A program made the position numbers and the translations under genes. Positions 16,274 through 26,053 of a stretch of DNA of 64,000 nt are shown piece after piece. The stretch comes from Alphaproteobacteria bacterium (GTDB lineage Bacteria; Pseudomonadota; Alphaproteobacteria; UBA8366; Aestuariispiraceae). The stretch is taken from positions 1 through 64,000 of the forward strand of contig JANSXE010000007.1 of the NCBI GenBank assembly GCA_024743195.1. Reading direction: 5' to 3'. The notes beneath the pieces were generated by a model. The model made no database searches and was not told where the DNA came from. It saw nothing but the letters and a program-made list of their open reading frames with translations. Every line of letters starts with the position of its first letter. Position 1 is the first letter of the stretch.

Positions 16274-17254
16274 TCAGCGCAGTTTCGGATTGAGGACGTC
16301 GCGCAGCCAATCGCCCAGCAGATTGACCGACAACGCGAGCACGAGAAGCGTCATCGACGGGAACAGGATGATCCACCACTCGCCCGAGAACAGGAAATCC
16401 TGGCCGATGCGGATCAACGTGCCGAGCGAGGGCTGGGTCGGCGGCGCGCCGACGCCGAGGAAGCTCAAGGTCGCCTCCGCGATGATCGCGAGCGCAAGCC
16501 CGATGGTCGCGATCACCAGCACCGGCCCCATGACGTTGGGCAGCACATGGCGCAGCATGATCGGCCCCCTGCCGAGCCCGATCAGGCGGGCCGCCTGGAC
16601 GTATTCCTTCTCGCGCTCGACCAGCGTCGCGCCGCGCACGGTGCGGGCGAACTGCACCCATTCCGACAGGCCGATCGAGACGATCAGGATGTAGATCGCC
16701 GCCTCGTCGCGCATGTCGACCGGCACCAGTCCCCGCGCGACGCCGTAGATCAGCATCGCGATCAGGATCGAGGGGAAGGTGAGCTGGATGTCCGCGATGC
16801 GCATGATCAGCGTGTCGATCCAGCCGCCGAAGAAACCGGCGACGAGGCCCAGCGTCACCCCCAGCACGCCCGCGAACAGCACCGAAACGATGCCGACGAT
16901 CAGCGAGATGCGCAGCCCGTAGAGGATCGCGGAGAACAGGTCGCGGCCCTGGTCGTCGGTCCCCAGCAGATAGAAATTGCCGGTGAACTGGTTCTCCGCG
17001 AAGGGCGCGGTGAAGCCGTCCATCAGATTGAGCTGCGCCGGGTCGTGCGGGTTCTGCGGCGCGATCCAGGGACCTACCAGCGCCCCCAGCATCAGCAGGA
17101 CCACCAGCGTGAAGGCGACGATGGTGACCGGCGAGCGCTTGAAGGAATAGTAGATGTCCGAATCGAGGAACCGGGCCCACTTATCCTTCAGCCAGCCGGG
17201 CTCCGCCGCGATTTCCGGCGTCTGGGCGGCCTGCTCGCGTGCGCTGTCGCTCAT
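16274..17254 (-). CDS. peptide-type ABC transporter permease (DppC-like)
   Basis: 326-residue inner-membrane permease. An N-terminal cytoplasmic segment with an OppC-type start (KRSPVTIVAFTLVVLLMLGALVG as first membrane span) precedes the conserved LLGTDDQGRDLFSAILYGLRISL. Several further spans follow, with the EAA loop EYVQAARLIGLGRGPIMLRHVLPN contacting the ATPases. About six membrane segments are expected. It lies 4 nt from the DppB-like gene. DppC rather than DppB is indicated by the GTDxxGRD motif. Confidence 0.9.
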   Translation of the reverse strand: MSDSAREQAAQTPEIAAEPGWLKDKWARFLDSDIYYSFKRSPVTIVAFTLVVLLMLGALVGPWIAPQNPHDPAQLNLMDGFTAPFAENQFTGNFYLLGTDDQGRDLFSAILYGLRISLIVGIVSVLFAGVLGVTLGLVAGFFGGWIDTLIMRIADIQLTFPSILIAMLIYGVARGLVPVDMRDEAAIYILIVSIGLSEWVQFARTVRGATLVEREKEYVQAARLIGLGRGPIMLRHVLPNVMGPVLVIATIGLALAIIAEATLSFLGVGAPPTQPSLGTLIRIGQDFLFSGEWWIILFPSMTLLVLALSVNLLGDWLRDVLNPKLR

Positions 17255-17258
17255 GGCC

Positions 17259-18245
17259 TCAGGCCCCCTTGCCCGGACTGTCGAACCGCACCCGCGGATC
17301 GATCGCGAAATAGAGCAGATCGACGATCAGGTTGATGGTGACGAAGACCGCGCCGACCAGCAGCAGGTAGGCGGCCATCACCGGGATATCGACGAAGGAG
17401 ATCGCGTTGATGAACAGAAGCCCCACCCCCGGCCACTGGAACACCGTCTCGGTGATGATGGCGAAGGCGATGATCGAGCCGAGCTGAAGGCCGGTCACGG
17501 TGATCACGGGCACCAGCGTGTTCTTGAGCGCGTGGGTGAAGTAGATCGCCTGCCGGCGCAACCCGCGCGCGCGCGCGAAGCGGATATAGTCGGTGCGCAG
17601 CACCTCCAGCATCTCCGAGCGCACCAGCCGCATGATCAGCGTCATCTGATAGAGCCCCAGCGTGATCGCCGGAAGGATCAAGGATTTCAGCCCGGAAACC
17701 GTGAAGAGCACGGATTCCCAGAAACCGAACAGCGTCACCGTCTCCCCGCGTCCGAAGGACGGCAGCCAGCCGAACTCCACCGCGAAGATCCAAATCAGAA
17801 GGATGCCGATCAGGAAAGTCGGCAGCGACACCCCGATCAGCGAGCTCGACATGATCACATTGGCGAGGAAGCCGTCGCGCCGGATGCCCGTATAGACGCC
17901 GAGCATCACCCCGAAGGCGAGCGCGAAAAGCGCCGAGACCATCGCCAGCTCCAAGGTCGCCGGAAGCCGTTCGACGATCAGTTCAGAGACCGGCCGGCCG
18001 AGCCGATAGGAAATCCCGAACTCCCCCTGCAGCGCGCCGCCGACGAAACGCAGATACTGAATCGGAATCGGATCGTTGAGCCCGAGCCGTTCGATCAGCG
18101 CCGCCCGGTCGGCCACGGTCGCCTCCTGGCCGAGCATGTTCTCGACCGGATCGCCCATGAAGCGGAAGATCGCGAACGCGACCAGACCGACCGTGAAGAG
18201 CACGATCACCGCCTGTCCGACGCGTCTGATGATGAATGCCAACAT
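17259..18245 (-). CDS. peptide-type ABC transporter permease (DppB-like)
   Basis: 328-residue partner permease. It starts MLAFIIRRVGQAVIVLF, the standard DppB/OppB N-terminal span, followed by GDPVENMLG. The EAA-type loop DYIRFARARGLRRQAIYFTHALKN and a C-terminal AYLLLVGAVFVTINLIVDLLYFAIDPRVR are diagnostic of the family. About six membrane segments are expected. It is the first permease gene after the binding-protein gene, separated by 193 nt that contain a GC-rich hairpin and a perfect palindrome. Confidence 0.9.
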   Translation of the reverse strand: MLAFIIRRVGQAVIVLFTVGLVAFAIFRFMGDPVENMLGQEATVADRAALIERLGLNDPIPIQYLRFVGGALQGEFGISYRLGRPVSELIVERLPATLELAMVSALFALAFGVMLGVYTGIRRDGFLANVIMSSSLIGVSLPTFLIGILLIWIFAVEFGWLPSFGRGETVTLFGFWESVLFTVSGLKSLILPAITLGLYQMTLIMRLVRSEMLEVLRTDYIRFARARGLRRQAIYFTHALKNTLVPVITVTGLQLGSIIAFAIITETVFQWPGVGLLFINAISFVDIPVMAAYLLLVGAVFVTINLIVDLLYFAIDPRVRFDSPGKGA

Positions 18246-18273
18246 GACGGGCGCGGTCCCTAATCCCCCGAAG

Positions 18274-18304
18274 CCAATTATGTCAACAATATTGACATAA
18301 TTGG
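18274..18304. promoter_or_regulatory. perfect 13-bp palindrome, candidate operator
   Basis: The left arm CCAATTATGTCAA (18274-18286) and right arm TTGACATAATTGG (18292-18304) are exact reverse complements around CAATA. It is strikingly AT-rich for this genome and sits 29 nt upstream of the DppB-like start, downstream of the binding-protein gene. The lack of a U-tract and its AT content argue against a terminator. It looks like a homodimeric repressor or activator site for the permease and ATPase genes. Confidence 0.65.
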
Positions 18305-18384
18305 GTCCGGAGCCCCGATGGGCGGCCCTCTTCCGTCGGCTGTCGCAAGCGTCGGCGCGGCCCCACGCGCCGGGGAAAAGCGGC

Positions 18385-18422
18385 GCCGGGGCGGCCGCTC
18401 GCTCTCGAGCGCCCGCCCCGGC
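18385..18422 (-). terminator. GC-rich hairpin after the ABC binding-protein gene
   Basis: GCCGGGGCGG (18385-18394) pairs with CCGCCCCGGC (18413-18422), with further pairing inside the loop (CGCTC/GAGCG). It begins 17 nt after the stop of the solute-binding protein. Such hairpins usually stabilise or attenuate the transcript so that the binding protein is made in excess over the permease. Confidence 0.6.
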
Positions 18423-18438
18423 CCCAACCGATCCCGGA

Positions 18439-20034
18439 TCAGTTCATGGTCAGGAACTTGAAGTGCGGCTGGTCTTCCGGCTGCACGTCGAAATTGATCC
18501 CGTCCTGCATGCCCCAGTTCAGCACCTGGTGGTGCACCGGCAGGTAGACCTGATCCTCCTGCACCTGGGCCCAGATCTCGGCGATGGTCGCGTTGCGCTT
18601 CTCGAGATTGGTCTCGGACGCGAGCGAGACGATCTTGGAGTCGAGCTCCGGGTTGGAGTAGCGGGCGCCGTTCCAGCTGCCCAGCTCGTCCGTCTTGGTG
18701 TGAACCAGGAAGTTGAAGATGTACTCGCTGTCGAAGGTCGGCACGCCCCAGCCCAGCATGTAGAAGTCGGTCTCCCACTTGTTGATCAGCGGGAAGTGCT
18801 GCGCCTTCGGCAGGGCGTCGAGGGCCACGTCGATGCCGATCTGGCCCATCATGCCGACGACGGCCTGACAGATCGCCTCGTCGTTGATGTAGCGGTCGTT
18901 CGGGCAGTTCAGCGTCACCGAGAAGCCGTCGCCGTAGCCGGCTTCGGCCATCAGGGCCTTGGCGGCCTCGATGTCGTGCGCCGGATAGGTGTCGAGCTCT
19001 TCGGTCCAGCCGTTCACGAACGGAGGCATGATGACGCCCGCCGGGATCGACTGGTCGCGCATCACCACCTGTTTGATGGCCGGCCGGTTGATCGCCATGT
19101 TCATGGCCCGGCGCACGCGAACGTCCGCGAAGGGGTTCGCGCCTTCGACATTGTCGGACGGGATGTCGTCGTCGCCGACATTCAGGCCGAAGAAGATCAC
19201 GCGGTTCTGCGGCGCGGTCACCACCTTCAGGCCGTCCTGCTGGTCGACGCGGCCGAGATCCTGCACCGGCACGTCCTGGATGAAGTCCACCTCGCCCGAC
19301 AGCAGGGCGGCCACGCGGGTCGCCGCCGACTGGATCGGGGTGTAGACGATCTCGGTCACCTCGAGCGGGAACTCGCCCTTGCCCCAATAGTTCGGGTTGG
19401 CCTGCAGCACGGTGCGCTCGTCCGGCGTGCGGCTGACCAGCATGTAGGCGCCGGTCCCGTTGGTGTTGCGCACCGCGTAGTTCTCGCCGCCGTTGGCGAT
19501 GTCCTGCGGCTCCACCGCGTCGTTCTCGGTGGTCCAGCCCTCATCCATCATGAACAGGTTGGTGAGGTTGTTGGGGAGCAGCGGGTTCGGACCGTTGGTG
19601 ACGAAATCGACCGTGTAGTCGTCGACCTTCTTCACCTCGGCGACCGAGTTCAGGAGCTCCTTCATGGCCGAGGTCGGCTTCTTCGCGCGGTTGATCGAGA
19701 AGACGACGTCGTCCGCGGTGAAGGCCTCGCCGCCGTGGAAGGTGACGCCCTCGCGCAGTTGGAAGCGCCAGACCGTCGGATCCTCGGTCGGGGCCCAGCT
19801 GGTCGCCAGCGCCGGGATGATCTTGCCCTCCATGTCGCGCTGCAGGAGCGGCTCGTACATCTGATGCGCCAACGTGTGCGTCGGGCCCTCGTTCTGCGCA
19901 TGCGGGTCGAGCGTCAGCGAATCGCCGGCGCGCGCCCAGCGCAAGGTCTCCGCCTCGGCCGGGCTCGCGCTCGCCAGCCCCCATGCGGAGACGGCGACGC
20001 CGGCCGACAACGCGATAGCCAGAGTCTTGTTCAT
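18439..20034 (-). CDS. ABC transporter periplasmic solute-binding protein, family 5 (DppA/OppA-like)
   Basis: 531-residue periplasmic receptor of the importer. The Sec signal peptide MNKTLAIALSAGVAVSAWG ends near AEA-ETLRWA (about residue 28). Family 5 hallmarks are LDPHAQNEG, ALATSWAPTEDPTVWRFQLREGVTFHGGEAFTADDVVFSINRA (the SBP_bac_5 signature), and ANPNYWGKGEFPL. Length fits DppA/OppA. It is the first gene of the operon, with about 210 nt of promoter region upstream. Substrate could be peptides, opines, nickel or other amphoteric compounds; the sequence does not decide. Confidence 0.9.
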   Translation of the reverse strand: MNKTLAIALSAGVAVSAWGLASASPAEAETLRWARAGDSLTLDPHAQNEGPTHTLAHQMYEPLLQRDMEGKIIPALATSWAPTEDPTVWRFQLREGVTFHGGEAFTADDVVFSINRAKKPTSAMKELLNSVAEVKKVDDYTVDFVTNGPNPLLPNNLTNLFMMDEGWTTENDAVEPQDIANGGENYAVRNTNGTGAYMLVSRTPDERTVLQANPNYWGKGEFPLEVTEIVYTPIQSAATRVAALLSGEVDFIQDVPVQDLGRVDQQDGLKVVTAPQNRVIFFGLNVGDDDIPSDNVEGANPFADVRVRRAMNMAINRPAIKQVVMRDQSIPAGVIMPPFVNGWTEELDTYPAHDIEAAKALMAEAGYGDGFSVTLNCPNDRYINDEAICQAVVGMMGQIGIDVALDALPKAQHFPLINKWETDFYMLGWGVPTFDSEYIFNFLVHTKTDELGSWNGARYSNPELDSKIVSLASETNLEKRNATIAEIWAQVQEDQVYLPVHHQVLNWGMQDGINFDVQPEDQPHFKFLTMN

Positions 20035-20244
20035 GTCTTTACCTTTCCCTGGAATAACAGTGCCTTGTGTTTTTCTTTTGATGTCCCTGCTCCGCCCGTG
20101 GGACGGGCGAACGGCCCGGACCGCTGCCGGTTGCGTCCGGTCTCGCCGAGCCTCGGTTGACGCGCATTAAAGCGGAGATGACCCTATGTCGTCACTCACT
20201 TATTTGCGAGCGCGTCGCGCTCAGCGTTTGGGGGGAATGGGCCG

Positions 20245-20976
20245 ATGAGGGGCTATCGACGATTTCACGCCGCCGCGCTGGGCGCGGCGCTGCTCTTGGC
20301 CGGCTGCGCAGGGCTCGCGACGACCTCGGACCGACTGGCTACGGGGTCGCCCGCTCCGGCCGCGGCGGGCGGCGCGCTGTCGGTGCTCGACGTCGCGACC
20401 ATGCTGCAGGACGGCTGGCGCATCCAGCCCGTGCGCGGGCTCACGGATTTCCGGATCGCGGTGGTGGACGGCGCGCTGGCGGTGACCGCGACCGGGCGCG
20501 GCGGGGCCTCCGGCCTGATCCGCCCGCTCGAGGCGGACCCCAAGCGCTGCCGCCGCCTGCGCTGGACCTGGCGCGTCGATGCGATCCAGCAGGGCGCGGA
20601 CCTTGCGACCCGCGCAGGCGACGACGTGGCGGCCAGCGTCTTCGTGCTGTTCGGCGACCCGGGCGCGCTCGGCCCGGTCGAGCCCGTGCCGACATTGAAG
20701 TACGTCTGGGTCGGCGGCGACCATGCGCCGGGGGCCATCCAGCCCAACCCCTATATGCCGGACCATGTGGTGAATGTCGTCGCCGCAACCCGCGACGCGC
20801 CGCTCGGCCAATGGCGGACGCAGACGCGCGACCTCTACGCCGACTACGAGACCGCCTTCGGCGACCCGCCCGAGGATTGGATCGAAGCGGTCGCAATCTT
20901 CACCGACAACGACCAGACGGGCGAACCCGTCACCGCGCACTACCGCGACATCGCGCTGATCTGTTCGGAGACCTGA
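20245..20976 (+). CDS. DUF3047 lipoprotein, 243 aa
   Basis: Predicted outer-membrane or periplasmic lipoprotein. The signal MRGYRRFHAAALGAALLLAGC ends in a perfect lipobox (LAGC, Cys21). The body matches the DUF3047 family by its CRRLRWTWRVDAI, ASVFVLFG, TLKYVWVGGDHAPGAIQPNPYM and DNDQTGEPVTAHYRDIALI segments. Function of the family is unknown; a carbohydrate-binding-like beta sandwich is a guess. It is divergent from the ABC binding-protein gene and followed by tRNA-His on the opposite strand. Confidence 0.8.
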   Translation: MRGYRRFHAAALGAALLLAGCAGLATTSDRLATGSPAPAAAGGALSVLDVATMLQDGWRIQPVRGLTDFRIAVVDGALAVTATGRGGASGLIRPLEADPKRCRRLRWTWRVDAIQQGADLATRAGDDVAASVFVLFGDPGALGPVEPVPTLKYVWVGGDHAPGAIQPNPYMPDHVVNVVAATRDAPLGQWRTQTRDLYADYETAFGDPPEDWIEAVAIFTDNDQTGEPVTAHYRDIALICSET

Positions 20977-20985
20977 GGAGAAGAA

Positions 20986-21063
20986 TGGGGTGGCTGACCG
21001 GATTTGAACCGGCGACCTCCTGGACCACAACCAGGCGCTCTAACCAACTGAGCTACAGCCACC
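20986..21063 (-). tRNA. tRNA-His (anticodon GUG)
   Basis: The minus strand gives a GTGGCTG acceptor arm pairing with CAGCCAC, with the extra 5' G(-1) typical of tRNA-His, discriminator C and encoded CCA. The anticodon arm CCTGG-TTGTGGT-CCAGG reads GUG. The T-arm contains TTCAAAT. The gene is intact. Confidence 0.96.
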
Positions 21064-21268
21064 ATAGCCGAGGAGCCGGGCGCTTCCAAGGCGCGCCCCG
21101 CGCGGGCGACCCGGCTTCTACGCCCTTCGCCCGTCGCCGTCAAGCAGCGGCCGGGGCGTCGCCCGGGACGCCCGCGCTTTCCCCGCCCCGCCCTTGCGGC
21201 GCGCCCGGCTTGCCCGAGCGCCGGCGGCGTCCTAGGAAGGCGCGTCGCATCGGAACAGGACCCGCGCC

Positions 21269-22450
21269 ATGCTGAAGACCGCCGCGAACCTCGCCAATCT
21301 CGGCACCGAAACCGCCTTCGACGTGCTGGCCCGCGCCGCCCGCCTGGACGCGGCCCGGCGCGAGGCCGGCCAACCGCCCGTCATCAATCTGGGGATCGGC
21401 CAGCCGGATTTCGCAACGCCGGAGCATATCGTGGAGGCGGCGGTGAAGGCGCTGCGCGACGGGCGCCACGGCTACACGCCGGCGCAGGGGATTCCTGAGC
21501 TTCGCGAGGCGGTCTGCGCCGACCTGCACCGCCGCCACGGCGTCGCGGTCGATCCGGGGCGGGTTGTGGTCGTCCCCGGCGGCAAGCCGACCATGTTCTT
21601 CGCCATCTTGATGTTCGGCGAGCCGGGGGCGGAGATCCTCTATCCGGATCCCGGCTTTCCGATCTACCGCTCCATGATCGAATACACGGGCGCGACCGCC
21701 GTCCCCCTGCCTCTGACCGAGGAGAACGGCTTCGCCTTCCGCGCCGAGGACGTCGCGGCGCGGCTGACGGAGCGCACCCGCCTCGTCATCGTCAACAGCC
21801 CCGCCAACCCGACCGGCGGCGTCGTCCCGCCGGAGGAGATGGACGCGCTCGCCGCCCTCCTGGCCGGGCGCCCGGACGTCGCGGTGCTGAGCGACGAGAT
21901 CTACTCCACCATGCTCTATGACGGCCGGCCGCACCGATCGATCCTGCAGTATCCGGAGCTCGCCGGGCAGGCGATCATGCTGGACGGCTGGTCGAAGCGC
22001 TATGCGATGACCGGCTGGCGGCTCGGCTACGCGGTCTGGCCGGAGGCGCTGGTGGAGCCGGTGGTGCGGCTGTGCGTCAACGATCATTCCTGCGTCAACG
22101 CGCCGACCCAATATGCCGGGATCGCCGCGCTGGAGGGGCCGCAGGACGCCGCCGACGCGATGGTCGCCGCCTTCGACGCGCGCCGGCGGCTGGTGGTGGA
22201 GCGGCTGAACGCGCTGCCCGGCGTGCGCTGCGTCGAGCCCGGCGGCGCCTTCTACGCCTTCCCCAATATCGAAGCGACCGGCCTCACCGCCAGGCAGGCC
22301 CAGGACCGCTTCCTTGAGGAGGCCGGCGTCGCGACCATCTCCGGGACCAGCTTCGGCCGGTGCGGCGAAGGCTATCTGCGCTTCTCCTACGCCAATTCGA
22401 GCGAAAACATCGAAGAGGCGGTGGCGCGGATCGCCGCACTGATCGGCTGA
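21269..22450 (+). CDS. pyridoxal-phosphate aminotransferase, class I/II
   Basis: 393-residue fold-type I aminotransferase, closest in style to aspartate/aromatic aminotransferases of the I-gamma or AlaAT-like groups. It shows INLGIGQPDF, the substrate-loop GYTPAQGIPELREAV, IVNSPANPTGG, DEIYSTMLYDG and the PLP-binding Lys243 in DGWSKRYAMTGWRLGY. A C-terminal Arg in EGYLRFSYANS binds the substrate carboxylate. The start at 21269 (MLKTAANLANLGTETAFDVL) is the conserved N-terminus. It is a single gene; the amino-acid substrate cannot be fixed from sequence. Confidence 0.88.
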   Translation: MLKTAANLANLGTETAFDVLARAARLDAARREAGQPPVINLGIGQPDFATPEHIVEAAVKALRDGRHGYTPAQGIPELREAVCADLHRRHGVAVDPGRVVVVPGGKPTMFFAILMFGEPGAEILYPDPGFPIYRSMIEYTGATAVPLPLTEENGFAFRAEDVAARLTERTRLVIVNSPANPTGGVVPPEEMDALAALLAGRPDVAVLSDEIYSTMLYDGRPHRSILQYPELAGQAIMLDGWSKRYAMTGWRLGYAVWPEALVEPVVRLCVNDHSCVNAPTQYAGIAALEGPQDAADAMVAAFDARRRLVVERLNALPGVRCVEPGGAFYAFPNIEATGLTARQAQDRFLEEAGVATISGTSFGRCGEGYLRFSYANSSENIEEAVARIAALIG

Positions 22451-22474
22451 CGCGCGGGGCGAAGCCGGACCTGT

Positions 22475-23071
22475 TCACTCCGCCAGGCGCTCGCCCAGCG
22501 CCGCTTCGATGCGCGCCACGGCCGGATCGATCTCCCGCCGGCGCAGGTCCGACGCGCGCACGGAGTGCGCCGAGACCGCGCTGCTGCGCCACTCGTAAAG
22601 GAACACGATCAGGCTGTCCCCGACCAGCCGGAAGCGCGCGAGCATATAGGCGTTGAGATCGTCGCGCCGGTCCTCGCTCGCGATCGGATCGAAGCCGTCG
22701 CAGAGGATCTCCATCGCCGCCTCCTCGCGCCCGCTCGACGAGAGCGGGGCCGCTTCGAAGCGATGGCAGTCGCGCCGGGCGCGCGCTTCGAACCCTTCGG
22801 CGACCTCGCTCAGATACTCCGCGCGCGCGAGCCCGACGAGCCCGCCGATCGGCGCCCTCGCCACGCGAATGCGGCGCAGCGCGCCGTCCGAGCCGTCCGC
22901 CTCGGCCTCAAAGAGGGCGCTCAGCCGCTCGCCCCGCTCGACGACCTCCGTCTGTGCGAACTCGGTAGCCGACGGAAGATCGTTGCGGATCGGAGGCTCG
23001 GCGGGCGCCGGACCGGCGAAAGCGAGCGCCGCCGCGAGCGCAAGCGCGACCGCCCACACGCTCCGACGCAT
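22475..23071 (-). CDS. exported hypothetical protein, 198 aa
   Basis: Not recognised. A Sec signal peptide (MRRSVWAVALALAAALAFAG, cleavage near APAEPP) indicates a periplasmic protein. Two cysteines (in RRDCHRF and EILCDGF) could form a disulfide. The remaining sequence is a mixture of helices and charged strands without known motifs. It begins 4 nt after the stop of the methyltransferase gene on the same strand, so the two are probably co-transcribed. Confidence 0.7.
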   Translation of the reverse strand: MRRSVWAVALALAAALAFAGPAPAEPPIRNDLPSATEFAQTEVVERGERLSALFEAEADGSDGALRRIRVARAPIGGLVGLARAEYLSEVAEGFEARARRDCHRFEAAPLSSSGREEAAMEILCDGFDPIASEDRRDDLNAYMLARFRLVGDSLIVFLYEWRSSAVSAHSVRASDLRRREIDPAVARIEAALGERLAE

Positions 23072-23075
23072 CGCC

Positions 23076-23717
23076 CTAGCCCGCCTTGCGATAGACGTAG
23101 AGCCGTGCGGTCAGATGACCCTCGGTTTCGGAATAGGGCATGGCGTAGATGGGCTCGGACGCCTCGATCGGCGCCCAACGACCCGCCGCCTCCAGATCGT
23201 CGGCCAACGCCTGGAAGCCGCCCTCCTCCCAGGCCAGGCGACTGACCGAGAAGATCAGGAGACCGCCCGGCTTCACCGCGGCCAGCATGCCGAGGAAGGC
23301 TTCCGGCGGCGCATGGCCGGGCGTCAGCACGCCGAAACTGACGCAGGCGTCGAGGCTCTCGGGCTTCACGCCCTCGATCGTCTCGCCCAGCGCCCCGTGG
23401 ATCAGACGCCGGTAGCACTGTTTGGCGCGCGCGACGTCCAGCATCCCCTCCGACAGATCGAGCCCGATCACATCGCGATAGCCCACGGCGGCCAACGCCT
23501 CCCCGACGAGCCCCGTGCCGCAGCCGCCGTCGAGGATCACGGCGTCGGTCGCCAGGTGGCGCGCGACAAGAGCGGCCGCAACCGGCGGATAACGGTAGCC
23601 GGCCGCCATCAGATCGCGCTCGTACTCCACGGCCCAGCGGTCGTAATGCGTCTCGACCTCGTCAGCGTCGCGCGCCCCATAGACCTTGTCGAGCCAGGGA
23701 TCGATCGTCGCGCTCAT
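23076..23717 (-). CDS. class I SAM-dependent methyltransferase
   Basis: 213-residue methyltransferase of the Methyltransf_25/11 type. It begins MSATIDPWLDKVYGARDADEVETHYDRWA, a pattern shared with Williams-Beuren-syndrome-type and related small-molecule methyltransferases. The SAM glycine motif is VILDGGCGTGLVGEAL, with motif post-I GLDLSEGML and a later KPGGLLIFSVS. The chosen start has an AAGGAGGAGG ribosome-binding site; the open frame upstream has none. The acceptor substrate is unknown. It leads a two-gene unit with the exported protein. Confidence 0.8.
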   Translation of the reverse strand: MSATIDPWLDKVYGARDADEVETHYDRWAVEYERDLMAAGYRYPPVAAALVARHLATDAVILDGGCGTGLVGEALAAVGYRDVIGLDLSEGMLDVARAKQCYRRLIHGALGETIEGVKPESLDACVSFGVLTPGHAPPEAFLGMLAAVKPGGLLIFSVSRLAWEEGGFQALADDLEAAGRWAPIEASEPIYAMPYSETEGHLTARLYVYRKAG

Positions 23718-23801
23718 CGCCTCCTCCTTTTCGGCGTCCGTCCTCTCGCGCGCCGCCCAGCGGCTGGGCCGCTGCAAAGGCGCTCGCGCGAAGCCTAGTG
23801 A

Positions 23802-24425
<624 letters not shown>

Positions 24426-24506
24426 TCCGACGCCCCGCCCCGCGCACGGGCGAAGACGGCGGCCGAGAGCCGCACAACCGGTTAACGCTAATAGGGAATG
24501 AGGACC

Positions 24507-25919
24507 ATGTCCGACGCGACCAAAAAAGTTATGGATATGATCAAGGAAAACGACGTGCAGTACGTCGATTTCCGCTTCACGGACCCGCGCGGCAAGTGGC
24601 AGCACACCGCGCAGCACGTCTCCACCATCGACGACGACGTCTTCAAGGACGGCATCATGTTCGACGGCTCCTCGATCGCCGGCTGGAAGGCGATCAACGA
24701 GTCGGACATGATCCTGATGCCGGATCCTGAGACGGCGGTCATGGACCCCTTCTCGGCCCAGCCGCTGCTGGTCCTCTTCTGCGACATTCTGGAGCCGTCC
24801 ACCGGTCAGCCCTACGACCGCGACCCGCGCTCGACGGCGAAGAAGGCGCTGGCCTACATGGCGAGCGTGGGCGTCGGCGACACGGCGTTCTTCGGCCCCG
24901 AGGCCGAGTTCTTCGTGTTCGACGACGTGCGCTGGTCGACGGACATGAACTTCATGGCCTACCGCATCGACAGCGAGGAAGGCCCCTACAACTCGGCTTC
25001 CGAGTTCGAGGAGGGCAACCTCGGCCACCGTCCGGCGGTGAAGGGCGGCTACTTCCCGGTCCCGCCGGTCGACTCCGGCCAGGACATGCGCGCCGAGATG
25101 GTCACCACGATGATCCAGATGGGCCTCGCGATGGAGAAGCACCACCACGAGGTGGCGCCGTCGCAGCATGAGCTCGGCATCAAGTTCGACACCCTGGTGC
25201 GCACCGCCGACAACATGCAGATCTACAAGTACGTGGTGCATCAGGTGGCGGCCGCCTACGGCAAGTCCGCGACCTTCATGCCGAAGCCGGTCGTGGGCGA
25301 CAACGGCTCGGGCATGCACACGCACCAGTCGATCTGGAAGGACGGCAAGAACATGTTCGCCGGGTCCGGCTACGCCGACCTGTCGGAGACCTGCCTCCAC
25401 TACATCGGCGGCATCATCAAGCACGCCAAGGCGCTCAACGCCTTCACCAACCCCTCGACCAACAGCTACAAGCGGCTGATCCCGGGCTTCGAGGCGCCGG
25501 TTCTGCTGGCCTACTCGGCGCGCAACCGCTCGGCCTCGATCCGCATCCCCTATGTCGCGAGCCCGAACGGCAAGCGGCTGGAGGCGCGCTTCCCGGACGC
25601 CACGGCTAATCCCTACCTCGCCTACACCGCGATGCTGATGGCCGGCCTGGACGGCATCCAGAACAAGATCGATCCGGGCGAAGCCATGGACAAGGATCTG
25701 TACGACCTGCCGCCGGAGGAGCTGAAGGACATCCCGACCGTCTGCGGTTCGCTGCGCGAGGCGCTCGAGGCGCTCGACGCCGATCGCGACTTCCTGAAGA
25801 AGGGCGACGTCTTCACCGACGATCAGATCGACGGCTATCTCGACCTGAAGTGGGAGGAGGTGTTCGCGCTCGAGCACACCACCCACCCGATCGAGTTCTC
25901 GCTGTACTACTCGGCCTGA
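24507..25919 (+). CDS. glnA: glutamine synthetase, type I
   Basis: Forms glutamine from glutamate, ammonia and ATP; dodecameric. The 470-residue protein shows DGSSIAGW, the metal and glutamate site motifs ([22 protein letters not shown]), the ATP loop [11 protein letters not shown] and the adenylylation site Tyr399 in [10 protein letters not shown], so it is the GlnE-regulated GSI-beta type. I start at [16 protein letters not shown]; an ATG three codons earlier is in frame. It is co-transcribed with glnB and followed by two GC-rich hairpins. Confidence 0.97.
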   Translation: MSDATKKVMDMIKENDVQYVDFRFTDPRGKWQHTAQHVSTIDDDVFKDGIMFDGSSIAGWKAINESDMILMPDPETAVMDPFSAQPLLVLFCDILEPSTGQPYDRDPRSTAKKALAYMASVGVGDTAFFGPEAEFFVFDDVRWSTDMNFMAYRIDSEEGPYNSASEFEEGNLGHRPAVKGGYFPVPPVDSGQDMRAEMVTTMIQMGLAMEKHHHEVAPSQHELGIKFDTLVRTADNMQIYKYVVHQVAAAYGKSATFMPKPVVGDNGSGMHTHQSIWKDGKNMFAGSGYADLSETCLHYIGGIIKHAKALNAFTNPSTNSYKRLIPGFEAPVLLAYSARNRSASIRIPYVASPNGKRLEARFPDATANPYLAYTAMLMAGLDGIQNKIDPGEAMDKDLYDLPPEELKDIPTVCGSLREALEALDADRDFLKKGDVFTDDQIDGYLDLKWEEVFALEHTTHPIEFSLYYSA

Positions 25920-25946
25920 TCCGGCCGAAAGCGATCCCGAGGGGAG

Positions 25947-26027
25947 CCGGGGCCGACGCGTCCGACAGGAGCGCCGGCCCCGGAACTCGGCGAAACGGCC
26001 CCGCCGGCGCACAGCCGGCGGGGCCGT
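25947..26027. terminator. two hairpins between convergent glnA and dehydratase genes
   Basis: The first stem pairs CCGGGGCC with GGCCCCGG around 25947-25983. The second is a perfect 14-bp stem, ACGGCCCCGCCGGC (25995-26008) with its complement at 26014-26027 and a 5-nt loop. They lie between convergent stop codons at 25919 and 26054 and probably serve as bidirectional terminators, although no U-tract follows on either side. Confidence 0.6.
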
Positions 26028-26053
26028 CGCATGTCCAGGGCCCTGAGACCCGA

